This document shows positions 58,502 to 64,000 of a stretch of 64,000 nucleotides of DNA, one piece after another (position 1 is the first letter of the stretch; every line of letters starts with the position of its first letter). The stretch is from a bacterium. Lineage in GTDB: Bacteria > UBP14 > UBA6098 > 4484-93. Both the position numbers and the translations under genes were made by a program. The notes under the pieces are model-generated. The model made no database searches and was not told the DNA's origin. It saw only the letters and a program-made list of their open reading frames with translations. The stretch spans positions 1 through 64,000 of the forward strand of contig JAGGUN010000005.1 of the NCBI GenBank assembly GCA_021158465.1, given 5' to 3'.

Positions 58502-61000
58502 CTACTCTTTCTGCCATTTTTCCAACAGGTTTGAATACTCAGCGACGAGGCTTTCTGCTCTCTGTAGAGTGGTCGCCTCGGAGAACAGGTAAAAGAACGG
58601 TTTTTCTGAGTCGGGTATGACAAGAATCCATCCGTCGGGGAAAAGGATTCTAACACCGTCGAGCACTTCTCGGCTCTGTCCTGCGGTCTGCTCGATGAGG
58701 CGGCGCATCACATACCCCTTCTTCTCCCACGAGGAAAAAACCTTCCCTTCCGCTCGAAAGTATGTTCTTATCTGTGAGCGTATCTCACTCAAGGTGACTC
58801 CAGTTTTTGCCAGGAGTTCGAGTATCTTCATAATCGCATACATACCGTCACAGGCGAAGGAAAAATCGGTAAAGATAAATCCGCCTCTGGTTCCGCCGAC
58901 GAACTCCACCCCTGGGACCGAAACCGCCTCCATCATCGAGAGATGGTCGTTCTTCGTGTGGATAAGTTCAACTCCAAAGTCCCTGGCAAGTCTATCGAGC
59001 CCCATCGATGCTGATATGGGAGCAGCCATCTTCTTAGGAGGAGCAACATCCATAACCAGCTTTGCCACGGTGAGCAGCTCCTCATCCGGGGTAAGCACTC
59101 TACCCGTGTCGTCGACAATGGATATACTTTCACCGGATGGGTCTATCATAAATCCGGCAGAAGCTCCAAGCGAAACGACGATCGTTGACAGCTGAGAGAG
59201 TGTTTTCAAGAGCTCATCCCTTGTTCGGGCGACCCTGGTGGTATCGACATAGGCGTTGAGGGAGACAACATCCACATTTGTTGCCCCGATGATTGACGGG
59301 AATATATTTGCGGCACCACCAAAGCTATAATCTATTACCACCCGGAGGTCAGCGGAGACAAAAGCCTCCATATCGATATGCTCAAGAAGGGAATCTCTAT
59401 AGTTCTCCTGGGTTCTCGTCGGGTAGAATACCTTCCCTATTTCGTTGAATGAAGCCCTTGGAAACTCTTCACCGGCGAAGAGCCTCTCAATTGCGCGGCA
59501 GGTAGCAACGCTCATATCCCTGCCCGCCCCATCGAAGAAGATGATGTCCTGCAATCTAACATTTCTTGGGGATTTTCTTGTGTATATGCCCGCCACAGCT
59601 CTACCTGAACTGCTTAGGTGGAAGCGTGTGACAGGTATAGGCAAAAGTCCTATATCTTCTACATCTACTCCTGCGGACAGGAATCCCGACACAAGTGCTC
59701 TTTGAACCATTCTTGATGCTGGGTCGGCATCCCTTGAGACGACAACCGTCTTTCTCTTACCAAGCTTCGCACCGACGGCTGCGCCGAGCTTCGCTGCAAA
59801 CTCAGGCGATATCTCAAGATTCGCAAGCCCTGTAATCCTTGCATTGACAAATAGCTCACCTGATAATCGCTCACCCCACACAAGCGAGGTAGAGACGGTC
59901 GTTCCCTCCTCTATTATCTTCTGTGGCCATATCTTCACACCTGGCAATATGCTAACCCTATCCCCTATGTGGCACCCATCACTCACGACCGCATTCTCGT
60001 GTATAACCACGCCTGACCCTATACAAACAGAGTCGGCAATAATCGCCCCGGAGATGCTACAGTTCTCCCCAACCGTAGAGTTTTTCCAGATAACCGCTCG
60101 GGAAACGCTGCTGCCCGCACCAAGCACCGTGCCATCGCCTATCACGCATTCAGATAGGCTTGCGCCTCGACCAATCTTGACATCCTTTCCAAGAACAACT
60201 GTCCCTGCGAACCTCACCTCATCAGGAATAGGAGAATCAGAGAAGATGAGGGCGTCTTTCTGTTTATGAGCAGCGCCAGGAACCTCAATATCAACAAGGT
60301 CCCGGAGAGCATCAAGGTTAGCCATCCTGTAATGGATGAGATTCCCCACATCCCTCCAGTATCCCTTTGCTATGTATCCAAAAAGAGGAAGCTTTTCCTT
60401 GAGGAGGAGCGGATAAAGATCTTTGGAGAAGTCGAATTCCCTTCCTTCGGGGATATAGTCGAATATCTCGGGTTCAAGTATGTATATCCCAGTATTTATT
60501 GTATCGGAGAACACCTCCCCCCATCGTGGCTTTTCCAGGAAGCGAACAATCCTACCATCCTCATCAACTATCACTATCCCGAAAGCAAGCGGATTCTGGA
60601 CCCTCGTAAGAACAATCGTCGCAATGGCACACTTCTCCTCGTGGAACCTGATTACATCCTTAAGGTCAAAGTCGGTCAGCACATCCCCTGATATCACAAG
60701 CATTCTATCTGTTATCATATCCTTCGCATTCCGGACGCTTCCAGCGGTTCCGAGGTCGCTCTTCGCCATACAGTAGTCCATCTTGAAATCGAACTGGCTG
60801 CCATCACCGAAATAGTCTCTTATATAATCAGGTTGATAATAAAGGAGAGAAACCGCATTGCCGATACCTGCCTTCTTCAGCAGGTTTATGACATGATGCA
60901 TAATCGGTCGATTAACTATCGGCACCATAGGCTTTGGAAGTCGGCTGGTCAGTGGGCGAAGCCGCCTACCAAAACCACCTGCCATTATAACAGCCCTCAT
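58502..61000 (-). CDS. Nucleotidyltransferase fused to a catalytically degenerate phosphomannomutase-like domain
   Basis: An 832-residue fusion. Residues 1-~235 are a nucleotidyltransferase with MAGGFGRRLRPLT, LPKPMVPIVNRP, SGDVLTDFD and GYWRDVGN. Residues ~250-350 form a left-handed beta-helix hexapeptide domain (GKDVKIGRGASL, IGDGTVLGAGSS). Residues ~370-832 follow the phosphomannomutase/phosphoglucomutase fold, but its catalytic signatures are altered: the TASHNP serine loop reads YTRKSP, the metal loop DGDADR reads DPSGES, and the sugar loop GEESGH reads GGTRGG. The family is known as mannose-1-phosphate guanylyltransferase with a C-terminal mutase-like domain; the active half should make a nucleotide sugar. 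It has its own promoter and ends just before acpS. Confidence 0.9.
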   Translation of the reverse strand: MRAVIMAGGFGRRLRPLTSRLPKPMVPIVNRPIMHHVINLLKKAGIGNAVSLLYYQPDYIRDYFGDGSQFDFKMDYCMAKSDLGTAGSVRNAKDMITDRMLVISGDVLTDFDLKDVIRFHEEKCAIATIVLTRVQNPLAFGIVIVDEDGRIVRFLEKPRWGEVFSDTINTGIYILEPEIFDYIPEGREFDFSKDLYPLLLKEKLPLFGYIAKGYWRDVGNLIHYRMANLDALRDLVDIEVPGAAHKQKDALIFSDSPIPDEVRFAGTVVLGKDVKIGRGASLSECVIGDGTVLGAGSSVSRAVIWKNSTVGENCSISGAIIADSVCIGSGVVIHENAVVSDGCHIGDRVSILPGVKIWPQKIIEEGTTVSTSLVWGERLSGELFVNARITGLANLEISPEFAAKLGAAVGAKLGKRKTVVVSRDADPASRMVQRALVSGFLSAGVDVEDIGLLPIPVTRFHLSSSGRAVAGIYTRKSPRNVRLQDIIFFDGAGRDMSVATCRAIERLFAGEEFPRASFNEIGKVFYPTRTQENYRDSLLEHIDMEAFVSADLRVVIDYSFGGAANIFPSIIGATNVDVVSLNAYVDTTRVARTRDELLKTLSQLSTIVVSLGASAGFMIDPSGESISIVDDTGRVLTPDEELLTVAKLVMDVAPPKKMAAPISASMGLDRLARDFGVELIHTKNDHLSMMEAVSVPGVEFVGGTRGGFIFTDFSFACDGMYAIMKILELLAKTGVTLSEIRSQIRTYFRAEGKVFSSWEKKGYVMRRLIEQTAGQSREVLDGVRILFPDGWILVIPDSEKPFFYLFSEATTLQRAESLVAEYSNLLEKWQKE

Positions 61001-61026
61001 TCACCTCCTCCTTTGAGGCTCACTTA

Positions 61027-61054
61027 AATATAATTTCTACTGCTCTCAGCGCAA
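61027..61054 (-). promoter_or_regulatory. Sigma70-like promoter for the sugar nucleotidyltransferase fusion gene
   Basis: Minus-strand TTGCGC (61054-61049), 16 bases, TATATT (61032-61027), with GGAGGAGG ahead of the ATG at 61000. The rest of the 128-base gap back to tRNA-Leu shows no gene. Confidence 0.5.
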
Positions 61055-61128
61055 CTACAAATAAAATAAAAATATCCCCGCGCTTCACAAAACATAGGAG
61101 CTGTAGATTCTCGGAAATCTCCGCCCTT

Positions 61129-61214
61129 TGCCGGGAGCCGGAATCGAACCGGCACGCTCATAACTGAGCGAGGGATTTTAAGTCCCTTGCGTCTACCTGT
61201 TTCGCCATCCCGGC
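61129..61214 (-). tRNA. tRNA-Leu (anticodon TAA)
   Basis: An 86-base class II tRNA. Acceptor GCCGGGA pairs with TCCCGGC, and the discriminator is A. The anticodon stem-loop GGGACTTAAAATCCC reads TAA. The variable arm CTCGCTCAGTTATGAGCG-type stem and the T-arm CCGGTTCGATTCCGG are present. CCA is not encoded. Confidence 0.95.
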
Positions 61215-61261
61215 GGTCCTCCCAGTCACCAGAGAAATCTCCAGATCCTTAAACTTGATAA

Positions 61262-61289
61262 AATATAGCTACTTATTCTCGTTCGTCAA
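61262..61289 (-). promoter_or_regulatory. Sigma70-like promoter for tRNA-Leu
   Basis: Minus-strand TTGACG (61289-61284), 16 bases, TATATT (61267-61262), about 48 bases upstream of the mature tRNA 5' end. Confidence 0.65.
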
Positions 61290-61346
61290 GTTCGGTTTTA
61301 CTGGATGAGCAGACTCCCCAGAGACCATCCGATAGACAGAAAAAAC

Positions 61347-61419
61347 TGCCACCCCGCAGAATCGAACTGCGGACACAAGGCTTTTCAGGCCTCTGCTCTA
61401 CCAACTGAGCTAGGGTGGC
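61347..61419 (-). tRNA. tRNA-Phe (anticodon GAA)
   Basis: A 73-base tRNA. Acceptor GCCACCC pairs with GGGTGGC, discriminator A. The D-arm GCTCAGTTGGTAGAGC, the anticodon stem GAGGC/GCCTT with loop CTGAAAA (anticodon GAA), and the T-arm CGCAGTTCGATTCTGCG are all in place. CCA is not encoded. Confidence 0.96.
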
Positions 61420-61431
61420 AATCCAACTATA

Positions 61432-61459
61432 AAAATACCTCAACAGCAGATTTTGTCAA
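61432..61459 (-). promoter_or_regulatory. Sigma70-like promoter for tRNA-Phe
   Basis: Minus-strand TTGACA (61459-61454), 16 bases, TATTTT (61437-61432), starting about 13 bases before the tRNA. It lies just downstream of the transporter stop codon. Confidence 0.65.
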
Positions 61460-61473
61460 GGAATTTTCTGCTC

Positions 61474-62268
61474 TCACCCGCTACGGATAAACCGGTAAGC
61501 CAAAACACCGACAAGAACAAGGAGTACCACACCAAGAACCCTCTTCAGTATCTCCTTTTTCAGCTTGAGGGATACATAAGGTCCTGCAATTCCACCGAGG
61601 ATACCAGCTATCACAAACGGCAGAGCATAGTCTATCCTGACATCACCTGCGACTGCGTGCCCGACAAACGATGCAAACGATGTCCCGGCGGTCATGAGTG
61701 TCGATGTCCCGATTGCCACAGCAACCGGCACACCAAACAGTGCAACAAATGTCGGAACATAGATAATACCTCCACCGATACCCAGAAGGGCAGAGAATAC
61801 CCCTGCCAACATCTTCATAGGCAGAAGAACGGGTAATCCGATGAAGTATCTTTCCCCCTCCTTCTCCCTTTGCCAGATAAATCTACCCCTTCTTTTCTCG
61901 CTCCGGTTTCCTGCAACGGGTATATCGAATATCATAGAGAAAGCAGATAACAAGAGGACGGCAATAAGCAGTAACTTCAGTGGAAGAAGTGGTATCCGAT
62001 TGGCAAACATTCCGGCAACAAGCGCCGATGCAAACGATATCGAGCCTGCAACGGCAGCAAGTGGAATATCTGTTTTCTTCTCCTTTATGTACCTTGTGGA
62101 CGCCACAGTCGCCATAAACAGTATTATGAAAACACTTGTCGATGTCGCTGTGTGAAACGGCAGCCCCAGAAGGAGCAAGATTGGCACATAGAACGCTCCT
62201 CCTCCTATCCCAACCATAGACGAGATGGTGGCAGATACGAAGATACCGATAGCGGCTAAAAGTATCAA
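61474..62268 (-). CDS. TSUP/TauE-SafE family anion exporter
   Basis: A 264-residue membrane protein with about eight helices in two repeats. Each repeat holds the family's Gly-rich motif: SSMVGIGGGAFYVPILLLLGLP at residues ~17-38 (split as VGIGGGAFYVP) and SALLGIGGGIIYVPTFVALFGVP near 155-177 (split as LGIGGGIIYVPT). A Lys/Arg-rich loop (SEKRRGRFIWQREKEGE) lies between them. TSUP proteins move sulfite, sulfoacetate or similar organosulfur anions; the substrate is not fixed by sequence. It starts at TTG immediately after the TGA of the secreted cohesin-bearing protein, so translation may be coupled. No sulfur metabolism gene is adjacent. Confidence 0.9.
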   Translation of the reverse strand: MILLAAIGIFVSATISSMVGIGGGAFYVPILLLLGLPFHTATSTSVFIILFMATVASTRYIKEKKTDIPLAAVAGSISFASALVAGMFANRIPLLPLKLLLIAVLLLSAFSMIFDIPVAGNRSEKRRGRFIWQREKEGERYFIGLPVLLPMKMLAGVFSALLGIGGGIIYVPTFVALFGVPVAVAIGTSTLMTAGTSFASFVGHAVAGDVRIDYALPFVIAGILGGIAGPYVSLKLKKEILKRVLGVVLLVLVGVLAYRFIRSG

Positions 62269-64000
62269 TCAGTCCCCTGTTGAGATGGTTGCTGGTTCAG
62301 ATAGGTATATCCAGTACCCGTTGCCGGGGAGCAGGGTATCTGCCATCTCGTATCTTCTCTCCGGTGCGATGAAACGGTATAACGGCGAGTGCTCTGCCCC
62401 CTCGGATATGCAGAGGGAATCTGCAGGATACGGTGAGGATAGGGCTCCGAGTATGTTCCATCCACGGGAAAGATGCCTGTGGTATCCCTCAAGCCTCATC
62501 CCTGAGAGCGTTACTGTTGTGGCAGACGATGACAGAAACCAGAACCCTTCTCCCGGCTGCGGAGAGAGCACCGGTTCATATCTGCCCTCATCAGGCAGGA
62601 AGCGATAGGGATTCCCTATCATTGTCGGGAATATCTCTGCAAGCTCTGCCATTGGGACAACGGGCAGGGAGACGAGGTTCCAGCCTTCGTAGAGCGTTAT
62701 TGTGGCAAACCCAAGCGGTGGTCTGTCAAATCGGATATAGAGCGTCTCGTTGGCTGAGAAACTATATTCGGTCGTTACTGTCATATCCAGAGAATCGTTC
62801 AGTGTCAGGCGCCCTGCGGGAAGATACTCAACCTCCCAGAGAACCGTCCCTCCTCCACCACAGGTTATAAGTTCCCAGACGGATGGGATGCTGTGCGAAT
62901 TCCTGATATCGCGTGAGAGCCCGGTTATGTGTGGGTGTGCCGGGTCGTGGATACTGAAACATCCTCCAAGTTCCCCGGGGACAGGAGGCAGTGAGAGCAT
63001 GTCTATCCCTGGGTCATAGTTTTCAGTAGCTTCATCCGACATACCGAATGAGACACGGGATGTTATATCTCCACCTGTATCCATAAATGATAGTTCATAT
63101 AGCCAGAGAGCGCTTCTCCAATTGATAAGTAGCCGCCCGTTCTCCGTCGGAACAAAGTCGGAATTGACGACAACCTCATCGAGGATAACCTCTGTTTCCT
63201 CACCCTCTGGAGCATCATCGGGAACAACAAAGACAAGATAGGCAAGCACACCATCTGTCTCCACACTGGCTGCGCCGGACAGCTCCACGACCATATAGTC
63301 CAGAAGAGTAGTTATACCATCGATTGTCCAGGAGTCAAGGAATGTTCCAGCCGTTTCGACGCCAAGCGGCGTTAGGAAATCCGGGTTCACATTGACTGCT
63401 ATATGGACAAAGTATGCGTCCATTCCACCAGCGTTTCGGGTGTAGACGGGGATATAGATGGTATCCCCGGGGGTTGCGGTCGTGTCCGGCAGATAGCAGG
63501 ATAGATTGAGCAAGCGGAATTGCCAGGAATACGGCTCCATCCTGTTGACATCACAGACGGTTACCCTGTCCTCTGCCCCGCAGAATTCGCAGATTACCTC
63601 ATCTCCAGGGGAGAAGTGCAACCCACAGTCCTCGGTCGGGATGATGATCGTGTCCCCTGAAACCTCGACGCAGGCAGCAGACACCGCGAGTGTGTCGGAG
63701 TTTATAACGACATAAGCAGAATCGAGATTCACACCTGAAACATCATCTGCGATAATAATTCGAATAATCGGCGTCCGCTCGGATATTGTCGAACCATCGG
63801 CTGGCTCGACGGACACCACATAAGGTGGCTCTGTATCCACTATGTATGAGAAGCTCGAATGCACGAGGGCGTTCGGCAGGCACAGGTCTGGGGTGTCTAA
63901 GAGCGAATCTATCTCCACGGTGACAACCGTTCCCGACGCAAATGTGAGATACGAGATTGTAGCGGATGATTCCGTTACTGTCATCTCAGGGTCAAGCGGG
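62269..64000 (-). CDS. Secreted protein with Ig-like and cohesin-like domains and GWN modules (5' partial)
   Basis: The frame is open to the window edge, so this is the C-terminal 576 residues of a larger protein. It begins inside a beta-sandwich (TVVTVEIDSLLDTPDLC, then SYIVDTEPPYVVSVEPADG), of the same repeat class as the VWA protein at 27822. A second such domain follows (FSPGDEVICEFCGAEDRV). Then comes a cohesin-like domain (TPGDTIYIPVYTRNAGGMDA to LAYLVFVVPDDAPEG). The last ~135 residues hold two GWN-type units: LYEGWNLVSLPV and LSRGWNILGALSSPY, each followed by a Y-R-F segment and a final GxGYW. There is no T9SS-type tail. The stop abuts the TTG of the TSUP gene. A cell-surface attachment role is plausible. 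Confidence 0.83.
   Translation of the reverse strand, partial: PLDPEMTVTESSATISYLTFASGTVVTVEIDSLLDTPDLCLPNALVHSSFSYIVDTEPPYVVSVEPADGSTISERTPIIRIIIADDVSGVNLDSAYVVINSDTLAVSAACVEVSGDTIIIPTEDCGLHFSPGDEVICEFCGAEDRVTVCDVNRMEPYSWQFRLLNLSCYLPDTTATPGDTIYIPVYTRNAGGMDAYFVHIAVNVNPDFLTPLGVETAGTFLDSWTIDGITTLLDYMVVELSGAASVETDGVLAYLVFVVPDDAPEGEETEVILDEVVVNSDFVPTENGRLLINWRSALWLYELSFMDTGGDITSRVSFGMSDEATENYDPGIDMLSLPPVPGELGGCFSIHDPAHPHITGLSRDIRNSHSIPSVWELITCGGGGTVLWEVEYLPAGRLTLNDSLDMTVTTEYSFSANETLYIRFDRPPLGFATITLYEGWNLVSLPVVPMAELAEIFPTMIGNPYRFLPDEGRYEPVLSPQPGEGFWFLSSSATTVTLSGMRLEGYHRHLSRGWNILGALSSPYPADSLCISEGAEHSPLYRFIAPERRYEMADTLLPGNGYWIYLSEPATISTGD

Noticed and set aside
1-64000. CRISPR arrays, insertion sequences, prophage or integrative elements
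   Set aside because: No regularly spaced direct repeats, transposase-like or phage structural genes were found. The two tyrosine recombinases are XerC/XerD types in housekeeping contexts, and the two tRNAs are not flanked by an integrase or obvious attachment repeats.

Overview
This window looks like a compact, gene-dense chromosome segment from an uncultured diderm (Gram-negative) bacterium. The outer-membrane assembly pair (a BamA/TamA-type barrel and a TamB-type protein), lipobox lipoproteins and several large secreted proteins show the diderm envelope. Four secreted proteins end in a T9SS type A-like (FlgD-like) C-terminal domain with an FNPFN motif and a final K-K-hydrophobic-L-K tail, and two GWxTD-family proteins occur in tandem. 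This combination suggests an FCB-related or candidate phylum (WOR-3, Cloacimonadota or Zixibacteria-like), but the phylum cannot be fixed from sequence reading alone. Promoters are sigma70-like (TTGACA/T, 16-18 bp, TATAAT-like). Genes often overlap by ATGA or GTGA, and TTG and GTG starts are common. I see no insertion sequence, prophage, CRISPR array or rRNA, and no gene-free stretch longer than about 150 bases.

Layout. 1-5.3 kb: the end of a secreted protein converges on a minus-strand unit (transglutaminase-like, DUF3047, small unknown, comEC). 5.4-20.1 kb: one long plus-strand run with a QueG-like Fe-S protein, an M42 peptidase, a histidine kinase and response regulator, the tamB-like and bamA-like pair, Mut7-C RNase, endonuclease V, thiD, PAP2, NUDIX, fabD and fabG. 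20.1-26.3 kb: two lipoproteins, a good terminator, a CPBP-like membrane protein, and a 1394-aa secreted metalloprotease. 26.3-30.0 kb (minus): a secreted VWA protein followed 1 base later by ftsE-ftsX. 30.2-40.2 kb (plus): deoC, xerD, two GWxTD genes, a TPR protein, dus, pyrK, an orphan pgsB/capB and a histidine kinase. 40.1-64 kb (minus): a methyltransferase, argF, hslU-hslV-xerC-topA, rpoZ-gmk-yicC, an exosortase module, two related secreted proteins, ackA, acpS, a sugar nucleotidyltransferase/phosphomutase-like fusion, tRNA-Leu, tRNA-Phe, a TSUP transporter and a partial cohesin-bearing secreted protein.

The most unusual locus is at 48.7-56.8 kb. A promoter precedes a giant secreted protein (1806 aa) and its shorter paralogue (439 aa), both with T9SS-like C-termini. 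Next comes a 57-aa gene (49769-49942) encoding little more than a signal peptide, a Gly/Pro/Ser linker and a C-terminal sorting signal (VPIG motif, hydrophobic helix, basic RLIKRKK tail). It is followed, after an intercistronic hairpin, by an exosortase/archaeosortase with Cys, Arg and His in the expected order, then a small polytopic membrane protein whose stop overlaps yicC. I read this as a one-substrate exosortase system next to T9SS-type secreted proteins, so two C-terminal sorting logics sit in one apparent transcription unit.

Other points worth attention: the phosphomannomutase-like half of the 832-aa fusion has lost all three catalytic signatures; the VWA protein stops inside a repeated domain right at the ftsE start; and three secreted proteins share a GWN-type module.
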